Shown one piece after another: positions 1-6,607 of a stretch of DNA of 7,442 bases. This DNA comes from Omnitrophica bacterium GWA2_52_8 (GTDB lineage Bacteria > Omnitrophota > Omnitrophia > Omnitrophales > Aquincolibacteriaceae): contig MHFC01000050.1 of the NCBI GenBank assembly GCA_001804025.1, positions 1-7,442 on the forward strand. Direction: 5' to 3'. The notes under the pieces are model-generated. The model did not search any database. It was not told the origin of the DNA and saw nothing but the letters and a program-made list of their open reading frames with translations. Both the position numbers and the translations under genes were made by a program. Numbering within the stretch: the first letter of the stretch is position 1; each line of letters opens with the position of its first letter.

Positions 1-1
1 C

Positions 2-847
2 TGGGTGGCCAGCCGGTTTTGTCTCGAAAGTTTGGCCGCCCGCTCACCCGTCCCCGTCCGGCAAATGGATTTCCCCGTTTTGGGACCGCTCGTTTCTGCC
101 GGACCCATCCGGCGGCAGCTTGAGCTTCCGCAAAATAAATTTCTTTTCCTCACCCTTTTTGATTTTCGCAGCTTTGAACCGCGCAAAAACCCGCGCGCCG
201 TGATCGAGGCGTTTAGAAGGGCTTTCCCGGATCCCGGGCAATCCTCCGCCCGTTTGATCATCAAAACCATCAACGGAAATGCCTATCCCGCTGAAATGAG
301 CGCGCTCAAGCAGGCCGCGCACCCCTATCCGGTCCATTTTTTAGACCGCTGTCTGGACCGCCAATGGCTGTACCAGCTCATGGCTTCTTGTGACTGCTAT
401 ATTTCCCTGCACCGTTCCGAAGGTTTTGGAATCCCCCTGCGTGACAGCATGGCTCTCGGAAAACCCGTCATCGCAACAAACTATTCGGGAAATTGCGAGT
501 TTATGAATTCTGAAAACAGTCTGCTTGTCCGCTATTCGCCGGAAGTCCTTAAGGAAAGTATCGGGCCTTATTCGAAGGGAGCCGAGTGGGCTAATCCTGA
601 CATCGGGCATGCAGCAAAAGAGATGCGCTGGGTCTTTCATCATCCGGAATCTGCAGCAGCGCTGGGAACACGTGCCTCCAAGGAAATCATGCGCCGGTAT
701 AGCCCTGAGGCATGCGGCTTAAAAATGACGGCCCGGCTTAAAGAAATCATAGGCCGCGGACCTTCTTTGCGGCTGCTTGCCGGCCGCGGACAGATCGTCA
801 CCGCTCCAGTTTCTGCTGTCCGGCCTCATCCCGCACTTGTTCCGTAG
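2..847 (+). CDS. GT4-type glycosyltransferase, C-terminal part (truncated by window edge)
   Basis: This is the C-terminal half of a GT-B fold retaining glycosyltransferase, the type that moves a sugar from a nucleotide-sugar onto a growing glycan at the inner face of the membrane. The frame is open to the left edge. The first codons read W-V-A-S-R-F, which fits the late N-terminal domain of this family, so the GTG at position 5 is probably an internal Val and the gene starts outside the window. Counting from that GTG, residues 46-72 form the start of the C-terminal Rossmann domain (FEPRKNPRAVIEAF). The donor-binding motif follows at 139-147, EGFGIPLRD, then SMALGKPVIATNYSG. The family motif is E-x7-E; here the second acidic residue is Asp. 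The last 50 bases overlap the end of the convergent ABC ATPase gene. Its neighbours suggest a role in surface polysaccharide synthesis, but the acceptor and sugar cannot be read from the sequence. Confidence 0.9.
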   Translation, partial: WVASRFCLESLAARSPVPVRQMDFPVLGPLVSAGPIRRQLELPQNKFLFLTLFDFRSFEPRKNPRAVIEAFRRAFPDPGQSSARLIIKTINGNAYPAEMSALKQAAHPYPVHFLDRCLDRQWLYQLMASCDCYISLHRSEGFGIPLRDSMALGKPVIATNYSGNCEFMNSENSLLVRYSPEVLKESIGPYSKGAEWANPDIGHAAKEMRWVFHHPESAAALGTRASKEIMRRYSPEACGLKMTARLKEIIGRGPSLRLLAGRGQIVTAPVSAVRPHPALVP

Positions 848-1595
848 ACTCTGCCTCGTATTGATCACAAAAATCCTGGTACCCTTTAATGACTTCAGCC
901 GTCGGACCGTAGGCTTGCAGCCCGCCCTTCTCCAGCCAAATCGCATGGCGGCACCGGGCCGCAAGATCGCTGAGATTATGGGAGGCCAGAAGAAGCGTTT
1001 GGTCCGACCGGAACAGGTCATCGAAAAACATGCCGACTTTTTTTTGAAACCGCAAATCGGCCATGGAAGTACTTTCGTCAAAAGCCATAAAGGACTCCCG
1101 CGATTGGATAAATACCGAAAAACACAGGCGCTGGACCTGCCCGGATGACAAGTGCTTGACCGGTGCGTAAAGAAATTCTTCAAGCTCCGAAAAATCAAGG
1201 ATCTCGTCAAGTTTTTTGCGCACCTCCGCCACCAGCATGCCGTAATACGCCCCCATCAGATAGATATTGTCCAAAACAGAAAGCTGCGCGTTCAAACCGA
1301 GCCCGTAGCGGAACAGCGATTTCACATTTTCCTTCTGCTGAATTCTGCCCGACGTCGGTTTATAAATGCCGGCCGCGACGCGGAACAAAGTCGTCTTGCC
1401 GGCGCCGTTGCGCCCGATGACGGCGATCTTATCTCCCTTACGAATCTCGAAGGTCACGTCCCTCAACGCCCACAGCGAGCGCGCAAGCCGCTTTCCCTGA
1501 ATCACCGACGAAGCAATCCGGAAAAGCGTGCGCTGGCTCTGATAAACATGAAACATTTTGCTGACATTTTGGAAACTCAGGATTACAGGGTTCAC
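798..1595 (-). CDS. Polysaccharide-export ABC transporter, ATP-binding subunit (Wzt/TagH/KpsT type)
   Basis: This 265-residue ATPase powers export of a lipid-linked or capsular polysaccharide through the permease encoded just upstream. Visible motifs are Walker A GRNGAGKTT (61-69), the ABC signature LSSGQ (149-153), Walker B FMAFDE (169-174) and the H-loop His206 in LLLASHN. The stretch after Walker B, ADLRFQKK, matches the (G)DxxFQKK feature typical of Wzt/TagH-type ATPases, as does the GLGLNAQLSVLDNIYL segment in the usual Q-loop area. The protein stops soon after the nucleotide-binding domain, so the extra carbohydrate-binding domain of long Wzt proteins is absent. The start is GTG at 1595, overlapping the permease stop as GTGA. 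There is no clear ribosome site of its own, which points to translational coupling. Its 3' end overlaps the convergent glycosyltransferase by 50 bp. The general function is secure; the exported glycan is unknown. Confidence 0.93.
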   Translation of the reverse strand: MNPVILSFQNVSKMFHVYQSQRTLFRIASSVIQGKRLARSLWALRDVTFEIRKGDKIAVIGRNGAGKTTLFRVAAGIYKPTSGRIQQKENVKSLFRYGLGLNAQLSVLDNIYLMGAYYGMLVAEVRKKLDEILDFSELEEFLYAPVKHLSSGQVQRLCFSVFIQSRESFMAFDESTSMADLRFQKKVGMFFDDLFRSDQTLLLASHNLSDLAARCRHAIWLEKGGLQAYGPTAEVIKGYQDFCDQYEAESTEQVRDEAGQQKLER

Positions 1596-2365
1596 AACTG
1601 CTGCACCATCACCCGCTCAATTTTTTTGAACCAGAAATAACCAAATCCGAAAAACAAAACCGCGTAGACGGGGCCGAGGATCAGCACCGGCACCGGTTCA
1701 AACTGGGGCCTCTCGCCAAGAAGCAAAAAACGGAAGCTGAGAAGAAAAGGCGTAATGGGGTTAGCCCAGAACACAATTTGCCGGCCCCACTGCGACAGCA
1801 TTTCAAGACCATAAAATATGGGCGTTGCGAAATAAAAAATCGGGGTGATGCGATTCCAGATTTCCTGCACGTCGGAAGCAAAAGTGGACAGCACCTCAAG
1901 CAGCAACCCCACCCCCACACTCATAAATAAAAACACGGCGGCTGTCACCGCCATAAGCGGCAAGTGCGCGGGAATGAGAACCTTGTGCCAGGCCGCAAGC
2001 AGGGCGCACAAACTAAGCTCGACAAAAAACTTGGTCGCAGGAACAATGAGCGCAGAAAATATCAAAATTTCGGTCGGCGTTGTCGAATTGATAACGATGT
2101 CGCGCCGCTGACTTAATGCCGTATTGGTGATATTGACCACGGACATAAAAAAATAGAGCGTGACCACTCCGGTTAACAGCTTTATCGGAAAGAGCGGAAT
2201 TTGCCGGCCCATCCGGTCAATGAAAATAAAATACAGCACGGCAAACGTAAGCGCCGGGCCGATGAAGCTCCACAAAATTCCGAACAAGGACCGGTAATCG
2301 CTGGCTTTCAGGTGCATGACCATCAGCACATACAAAAGGTTTAACCGCTGCCTCAGTTGTGTCAT
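1592..2365 (-). CDS. Polysaccharide-export ABC transporter, permease subunit (Wzm/TagG/KpsM type, ABC-2)
   Basis: This 257-residue inner-membrane protein forms the channel of an ABC-2 type polysaccharide exporter and pairs with the ATPase encoded next to it. About six hydrophobic segments are visible, roughly at residues 27-49, 60-80, 100-125, 131-160, 172-190 and 224-246. The N-terminal segment LFGILWSFIGPAL and the motif ANPITPFLLSFR near 201-212 are typical of this family, as is the short charged C-terminal tail after the last helix (FKKIERVM). The ATG start at 2363-2365 is preceded by an AAAAAGG stretch (positions 2371-2377 on the opposite strand) five bases upstream, a reasonable ribosome site. 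It is the first gene of a two-gene operon and is divergent from the patatin gene. Length and topology are normal for the family. Confidence 0.93.
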   Translation of the reverse strand: MTQLRQRLNLLYVLMVMHLKASDYRSLFGILWSFIGPALTFAVLYFIFIDRMGRQIPLFPIKLLTGVVTLYFFMSVVNITNTALSQRRDIVINSTTPTEILIFSALIVPATKFFVELSLCALLAAWHKVLIPAHLPLMAVTAAVFLFMSVGVGLLLEVLSTFASDVQEIWNRITPIFYFATPIFYGLEMLSQWGRQIVFWANPITPFLLSFRFLLLGERPQFEPVPVLILGPVYAVLFFGFGYFWFKKIERVMVQQL

Positions 2366-2423
2366 ATCCGCCTTTTTGATTAATAAAACAGCTGGTAATG
2401 TTACGTCTCTTACGATGGCCTAC

Positions 2424-2453
2424 TTGAGGCGGTGCGGGCGCCAAATCCATGAT
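2424..2453 (+). promoter_or_regulatory. Weak candidate promoter for the patatin gene in the divergent spacer
   Basis: The 154-bp spacer 2366-2519 separates two divergent genes and should hold a promoter for each. The best + strand pair I find is TTGAGG (2424-2429) and CATGAT (2448-2453), each matching four of six consensus bases with an 18-bp spacing. A second -10-like box, GATAAT, lies at 2487-2492 but has no partner upstream. I could not settle on a promoter for the - strand operon. Otherwise the spacer shows only the two ribosome sites at its ends. Confidence 0.2.
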
Positions 2454-2519
2454 CCGGACGCTGAGAAAGAAAGCGGCGCAGATGCCGATAATTGAACCAC
2501 CAGAGAAACGCGGAGGAGC

Positions 2520-3701
2520 ATGAAAAAAAGCCATGTTTTCGGTCTGGTCTGTGCCGGCGGAGGGGCTCACGGCGCCTATCAGGTCGGAGTTTTAAAATAT
2601 ATTCATCATTACTTTTCAGACGGCAAGCAGAGTCCGTTTCAGATTTTCTCCGGGACTTCCTGCGGCTCGCTCAACACAAGTTTTTATGCGTCCCATTCCC
2701 ATGACGCCCACGCGGCCAGGCTGCGCCTGGAAGAGCTTTGGCTTGAGTTCCACATCCCAAAATATCACGGCAACCTGATCCGGAATTTTATCGGATCGAC
2801 GGTGCGCGACTGGCTGCGCCCCCCAGAGAAACGCAAGCCTCTGTGGACTTTGCTCGACCCGAAACCCATGCGGGACATTGTGCACAAGGGATTTCAACGC
2901 GAGAACCTTGAAAAAGCGCTGCGTGCGGGTACCACTCGCGGAATCGCCGTTTCCGCCACAGAATTGCTGTCGGGACGCACCTGCTGGTTTCAGGAAGGAT
3001 TAACCGCCGCACCCTGGAATCTTTTTCATTCGCTCGGCATCATCGACCAAATAAGCCCGGAACACATCGAGGCGAGCTGCAGCGTCCCCGTATTTCTTCC
3101 GCCCGTCAAAATCGGAGAACGTTATTACGTGGACGGGTCCGTGAGCCTTCACTACCCTTTCAGCGCAGCCATGACCATGGGCGCCGGCAGGATTCTGGCC
3201 ATTGCGACCGACAAACCCATCCCGGCACAGCTCCCCCATTATGTCCGGTCGTTCCGGCCGAAATTCTCGCATATCGTAAGGATGATGCTGAACCAGCTCG
3301 GTCATGATCACGCGCCGGACGAAGCCGCTCAGATTGAAGTGCTCAACCATTTTTACGAACAGCTCGCAAAAAAACACAAGCAGTCAAAAGATGACCGGCC
3401 GTCCCGTCCTCTTTTTCATGAGGAAGCCCATCTCGCGCACTATCACCCGACGGATATATTCCTGTTTTACCCTTCGCGGAGAATCCGGCAAAGCGACTTC
3501 GAGGAACTTGAAGACAACAGCGGGGCTGCCAAGCCGAGGCGCACCCGTTTTTTATTTCACAAAAAATTTATCCGTGAATTGATCGATCTTGGGTATGACG
3601 ACGCACAGGCAAAGCACCAAGAGCTCAAAACATTTTTTACATCGGCGCCAAAACCGGAAAGCCGTTTCCATTTCTTCCGCCGGAACCGTCCGCAGGAATG
3701 A
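2520..3701 (+). CDS. Patatin-like phospholipase / acyl hydrolase
   Basis: This 393-residue protein is a patatin-family serine hydrolase, a group that cleaves acyl chains from phospholipids or other lipids with a Ser-Asp dyad. The oxyanion-hole glycine loop is CAGGGAHGAYQVGVL (11-25). The nucleophile elbow is GTSCG with Ser47 (45-49). The dyad Asp is Asp205 in YYVDGS; most members have DGG, here DGS. The preceding ASCSVPVFLPPV (185-196) matches the usual segment before that motif. Residues beyond about 245 form a mostly helical extension containing RELIDLGYDDAQAKH, similar to the C-terminal part of other bacterial patatins, and the tail is basic. There is no signal peptide, so it is probably cytoplasmic or bound to the inner membrane face. 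The ATG at 2520 follows GGAGGAG (2512-2518) at very short spacing. It appears to be a single gene with no co-directional partner. The natural substrate cannot be inferred. Confidence 0.93.
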   Translation: MKKSHVFGLVCAGGGAHGAYQVGVLKYIHHYFSDGKQSPFQIFSGTSCGSLNTSFYASHSHDAHAARLRLEELWLEFHIPKYHGNLIRNFIGSTVRDWLRPPEKRKPLWTLLDPKPMRDIVHKGFQRENLEKALRAGTTRGIAVSATELLSGRTCWFQEGLTAAPWNLFHSLGIIDQISPEHIEASCSVPVFLPPVKIGERYYVDGSVSLHYPFSAAMTMGAGRILAIATDKPIPAQLPHYVRSFRPKFSHIVRMMLNQLGHDHAPDEAAQIEVLNHFYEQLAKKHKQSKDDRPSRPLFHEEAHLAHYHPTDIFLFYPSRRIRQSDFEELEDNSGAAKPRRTRFLFHKKFIRELIDLGYDDAQAKHQELKTFFTSAPKPESRFHFFRRNRPQE

Positions 3702-3729
3702 GATTTTGACCGGCATTGCCCACACAGCA

Positions 3730-3758
3730 TGGACGCTCCCGATAAAATCTGTTATATT
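3730..3758 (+). promoter_or_regulatory. Candidate sigma70-type promoter upstream of tRNA-Arg
   Basis: TGGACG (3730-3735) and TATATT (3753-3758) are separated by exactly 17 bp and match the consensus at four and five of six positions. Transcription would begin near 3765, leaving a leader of about 145 bases before the mature tRNA. That is long but feasible with processing. I found no better promoter nearer the tRNA. The rest of 3702-3911 holds no convincing gene; it does contain AGCGCTC twice, at 3856-3862 and 3871-3877, with no clear meaning. Confidence 0.4.
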
Positions 3759-3911
3759 ACCGCGTCATTTTGGCGCAGCATCTTTGCGGTCGAAAAACCC
3801 AATCCTTCGCATTTTTTCATGTGCCCGTCAAGCCCGTTCGGCCTATTCCAGTACAAGCGCTCATACAAACAGCGCTCGCGAATCACGCCGCGGATGACGT
3901 AACGCAAACAT

Positions 3912-3985
<74 letters not shown>

Positions 3986-3992
3986 CTCTCTT

Positions 3993-4511
3993 TTACGGCC
4001 CTTCTGAAAAAATAGTCTGCGCTTCTTCCTGCCAGGTATTCTTAAAACCCTCAAGCAGCATCACGATGTTTTGAACAGCGGGAGGAATAGATTCTTTGCC
4101 GCGGTCAGGATTCAACAGACTTTCCCATCCGATTCTTTTGAAAAAAACCTGCATTAACGAAATCACTGCGACCGATTCGTTATCGGTCCCTTCGGCGTGC
4201 AGGTAGGCGCTAAACGCCTGCGCGGTGTTCATGACTTTTTGGGAAGAAAATTCTCGGAAAACAGAACGGAAAAGAGCTTTTTGGCCAGACTCCGCGGAGA
4301 TTTTCATGTCGCGGCAATAAGCTTCCCAGAGAATGCATCCGAAGGCCATCATCAAGGCATAGTATTCTAAAATAAATAACGGCTTCGGAATGTCGCGCCA
4401 AAAATCATCCCGCGCGGAAACGGCAAGGTAAGCCTGTTCCGGGGCTATCCCGCGGCGCATCCATTGATTCAGCTTTTCAATTTTCGTCCGGAAGGAATCA
4501 TCGGGTATCAT
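3993..4511 (-). CDS. Unrecognised 172-residue protein, second gene of the malic enzyme operon
   Basis: I do not recognise this family. The protein looks soluble and mostly helical: an N-terminal charged helix with DDSFRTKIEKLNQWMRRG (about 4-21), a hydrophobic stretch PLFILEYYALMMAFGCILWEA (about 44-64), and amphipathic helices through the C-terminus. The hydrophobic stretch carries internal Glu and Tyr residues, so it may be a buried helix rather than a membrane span. There is no signal peptide, no metal-binding cluster and no nucleotide-binding motif. It lies 24 bp downstream of the malic enzyme on the same strand, so the two are probably cotranscribed. No good ribosome site precedes the ATG at 4509-4511, which is compatible with coupling to the upstream gene or with a different start. 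Residue composition and codon pattern look like a genuine gene, and the opposite strand has no competitor with recognisable domains. Confidence 0.75.
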   Translation of the reverse strand: MIPDDSFRTKIEKLNQWMRRGIAPEQAYLAVSARDDFWRDIPKPLFILEYYALMMAFGCILWEAYCRDMKISAESGQKALFRSVFREFSSQKVMNTAQAFSAYLHAEGTDNESVAVISLMQVFFKRIGWESLLNPDRGKESIPPAVQNIVMLLEGFKNTWQEEAQTIFSEGP

Positions 4512-4535
4512 ATCAAAGCGGTTTCTGCCTAAAGC

Positions 4536-5984
4536 TCATGAACGGTTTTGTTCCGCCGATTTTCCCGGCTGCGTTTTGCGGCGGGCAACGCCGGACTCCA
4601 TGGCAGCCGAGGCAACCGCCGCCGACACCCGTTCGACGATGCGTTTGTCAAAAATACTTGGGATAATATATTCTTCATTGAGCTGATCACGGCCGATCAG
4701 CCCTGCCAGCGCTTCGGCCGCTGCCAGTTTCATGCTTTCATTGATTACCGATGCACGGACGTCCAGCGCGCCGCGAAACACTGCCGGAAAAGCAAGCGCG
4801 TTATTGATTTGATTCGGAAAATCGGAACGGCCGGTGGCAAAGATACGGCATAGCCGCATGGCTTTGTGAGGTTCGACTTCAGGGTCGGGATTCGCCATAG
4901 CGAACACAATCCTGTTTTTTTTCATGCACCCAAGATCACCGGGCTTTAAAACGTTCCCCGCTGAAACTCCGATGAACACGTCGGCCCCCGCGAGAGCCTC
5001 CCGCAATTTCATCCGGGGCTTGCTCCAATGGATGCAGGAATAAAGGCTCCGCCGCATCATTTTCAGTTCGCGCGGCGCGCCGTAAAGCACGACACCCTGG
5101 CGGTCCGCACCGATCAGCCTCCTGGCCCCTGCGGCCAGCAAGATCCGGCAGCAGGCAATTCCCGCAGCCCCCAGCCCGTTTACCACAATTTTGACATCTT
5201 CTATTCTCTTACCCGTGATTTTTAGCGCGTTTTTCAATGCCGCAAGAATGACGATGGCCGTCCCGTGCTGATCATCATGCATGACGGGAATGTCCAGCAA
5301 GGCTTTAAGCTTATCCTCGATTTCAAAACAGCGGGGCGCGCTGATATCTTCCAGATTAATCCCCCCGAAAGCCGGAGCGATATGACAGACGGTTTTGATG
5401 ATTTCCTCAGGGTCCTGCGTGGCAAGGCATATCGGATAAGCGTTCACATTCGCAAATTCCTTGAACAGGACCGCTTTCCCTTCCATCACAGGGACGGCCG
5501 CCTGCGACCCGATGTTCCCGAGGCCTAAAACAGCCGAGCCGTCGGTGACAATCGCGACGCTATTGCTTTTCATCGTCAAGTTATAAACTTTGGCCGGGTC
5601 CTGCGCGATTGCCTGTGAAACGCGGGCGACCCCGGGAGTGTAAATCATGGACAACCGGTTCCGGGTGGTGACCGGATAGCGGCTATGGACCTCAATTTTA
5701 CCTCCCAGGTGAAATAAAAAAATCCGGTCGGAGACCGACACAATATGCACGCCGCGAAGTTTGCGCAGCTTTTCGATGACCCGCTCCCCGTGCGCTTCGC
5801 CGGCAACATCAAAGGTCACATCCCGGACCATTTTATCGCGCGAAACATTGACAATATCAACGGCGCCGAGGCTTGCCTTGCTGCGCGCCAAAAGCGCCGT
5901 AACAGAAGCAAAAACACCGATTTTATTGCGAAGCTCCAGGCGGGCTGTCAGGCGGTAATTTGAAAAAGGTCCCAAATCGCTCAT
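4536..5984 (-). CDS. ACT-domain malic enzyme, NAD(P)-dependent
   Basis: This enzyme oxidatively decarboxylates malate to pyruvate and CO2 with reduction of NAD or NADP, linking the TCA cycle to pyruvate. Residues 10-88 form an N-terminal ACT-like domain (NKIGVFASVTALLARSKASL and what follows), a small ligand-binding fold that often gives allosteric control by amino acids. The catalytic part follows. It has YTPGVA with the general acid/base Tyr115, MEGKAVLFK with catalytic Lys170, metal ligands in NLEDIS (Glu212, Asp213) and HDDQHGTA (Asp237/238), the dinucleotide loop VVNGLGAAGIA (267-277), ANPDPE (364-369) and TGRSDFPNQINNAL (384-397). The 482-residue length leaves no room for the phosphotransacetylase-like domain of enterobacterial MaeB. 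The ATG at 5982-5984 follows AAGGAG seven bases upstream. It is the first gene of a likely two-gene operon. NAD versus NADP preference is not decided by what I can see. Confidence 0.95.
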   Translation of the reverse strand: MSDLGPFSNYRLTARLELRNKIGVFASVTALLARSKASLGAVDIVNVSRDKMVRDVTFDVAGEAHGERVIEKLRKLRGVHIVSVSDRIFLFHLGGKIEVHSRYPVTTRNRLSMIYTPGVARVSQAIAQDPAKVYNLTMKSNSVAIVTDGSAVLGLGNIGSQAAVPVMEGKAVLFKEFANVNAYPICLATQDPEEIIKTVCHIAPAFGGINLEDISAPRCFEIEDKLKALLDIPVMHDDQHGTAIVILAALKNALKITGKRIEDVKIVVNGLGAAGIACCRILLAAGARRLIGADRQGVVLYGAPRELKMMRRSLYSCIHWSKPRMKLREALAGADVFIGVSAGNVLKPGDLGCMKKNRIVFAMANPDPEVEPHKAMRLCRIFATGRSDFPNQINNALAFPAVFRGALDVRASVINESMKLAAAEALAGLIGRDQLNEEYIIPSIFDKRIVERVSAAVASAAMESGVARRKTQPGKSAEQNRS

Positions 5985-5991
5985 AAACCGG

Positions 5992-6003
5992 CTCCTTATA
6001 AGG
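5992..6003 (-). promoter_or_regulatory. Ribosome binding site of the malic enzyme within a small palindrome
   Basis: On the - strand AAGGAG (5992-5997) lies seven bases before the malic enzyme ATG and decides that start. It overlaps the perfect 10-bp palindrome CCTTATAAGG (5994-6003). A palindrome this short can arise by chance, but its place over the ribosome site would let a bound protein or a small fold affect translation. Confidence 0.55.
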
Positions 6004-6010
6004 TATTGCT

Positions 6011-6040
6011 AATGTATCGGCCGTTTTTGTCTGAAATCAA
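6011..6040 (-). promoter_or_regulatory. Candidate promoter of the malic enzyme operon
   Basis: Read on the - strand, TTGATT (6035-6040) and TACATT (6011-6016) are 18 bp apart, each matching four of six consensus bases. Transcription would start about 20 bases before the start codon, leaving room for the AAGGAG ribosome site. Its -35 box lies 10 bp from the -35 box of the opposite promoter, so the two may share regulation. Confidence 0.35.
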
Positions 6041-6050
6041 AGGCAATGAT

Positions 6051-6079
6051 TTGTCCCCCATGCTATGACTTGCTATAAT
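6051..6079 (+). promoter_or_regulatory. Strong sigma70-type promoter of the CYTH gene
   Basis: TTGTCC (6051-6056) and a perfect TATAAT (6074-6079) are spaced by 17 bp. TGC directly precedes the -10 box, forming an extended -10 element. The expected transcription start is near 6086-6089. This is the best promoter match in the window, and its position rules out the upstream ATG at 6065 as the start for transcripts made from it. Confidence 0.6.
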
Positions 6080-6091
6080 GCTTCCGCAATC

Positions 6092-6607
6092 ATGATGACA
6101 TCAAAATATGAGATCGAACAAAAATATAAAATTGATTCTCCAATATATATCCGGCGTCTTCTCAAAATTCTCGGAGCAAGGATATTAAACCAGGGCTTTG
6201 AATTGAATGAATTTTGGGACCAGGGCAGACTGCTAAGGCGGCACAAATCCGTGTTAAGACTCCGTAAAACGGATTTACGGTCGTCTCTCGCCTACAAAAG
6301 CGACACGCTGAGACACCGCTACACCAAACGCATAGAGCACGAGACCGCCGTAGATTATCCGCAGACGCGGGAAATCCTGCGCCATCTCAACTTCCGCTGC
6401 TGGCGGCGCTATAAAAAATTCCGGGAAACGTACAGACTGCGCTCCGCGTTGATCACGCTGGATAAACTGCCGGGATCGCGCTGGTATTTGGAAATCGAGG
6501 GGTCCCCCGCGGCCATCCGGAGGATTGCTTCAAAACTGGAACTTCCGCCCTCCCGGCAAGTCAAAAAGTCGTATCTTGAAATTCTTTTCCCGAAAGACTT
6601 TCGTTAG
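6092..6607 (+). CDS. CYTH-domain protein (CyaB / triphosphate tunnel family)
   Basis: This 171-residue protein has the CYTH fold, a beta-tunnel that binds triphosphates with divalent metal. The family includes class IV adenylate cyclases, thiamine triphosphatases and inorganic triphosphatases. The signature ExExK is seen as EIEQK at residues 7-11. Further tunnel strands are visible: SVLRLRK, LAYKS, RIEHETAV, YKKFRETYRL and, near the end, ITLDKLPG followed by WYLEIEG. This order and spacing is that of the CyaB-like subgroup. There is no second domain such as CHAD. I chose ATG 6092 (or the adjacent ATG 6095) because an ATG at 6065 lies upstream of the -10 box; neither has a Shine-Dalgarno sequence. 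The 3' end overlaps the convergent SDR gene by 47 bp. Whether it is a cyclase or a phosphatase cannot be told from the sequence. Confidence 0.88.
   Translation: MMTSKYEIEQKYKIDSPIYIRRLLKILGARILNQGFELNEFWDQGRLLRRHKSVLRLRKTDLRSSLAYKSDTLRHRYTKRIEHETAVDYPQTREILRHLNFRCWRRYKKFRETYRLRSALITLDKLPGSRWYLEIEGSPAAIRRIASKLELPPSRQVKKSYLEILFPKDFR

Noticed and set aside
719..1210. 163-codon open frame on the - strand inside the ABC ATPase gene
   Set aside because: It is out of frame with a clear ATPase carrying all ABC motifs, and its translation shows no domain.
1152..1640. 162-codon open frame on the + strand antisense to the ABC ATPase
   Set aside because: It is antisense to a well-supported gene, shows no recognisable domain, and has an Arg/His-rich composition typical of shadow frames.
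2217..2570. 117-codon - strand frame spanning the divergent spacer
   Set aside because: It overlaps the start regions of both the permease and the patatin gene and has no domain; the spacer is better explained as regulatory.
3589..3897. 102-codon + strand frame running from inside the patatin gene into the spacer before the tRNA
   Set aside because: Its start lies inside the patatin gene in another frame, there is no ribosome site, and the product has no family-like features.
3986..4000. Intrinsic terminator after the tRNA
   Set aside because: There is a short T-rich run (CTCTCTTTTA) but no hairpin apart from the tRNA itself.
6065..6091. Start of the CYTH gene at ATG 6065
   Set aside because: It lies within the spacer of a near-consensus promoter, has no ribosome site, and the nine added residues do not fit the family, whose ExExK motif is normally close to the N-terminus.
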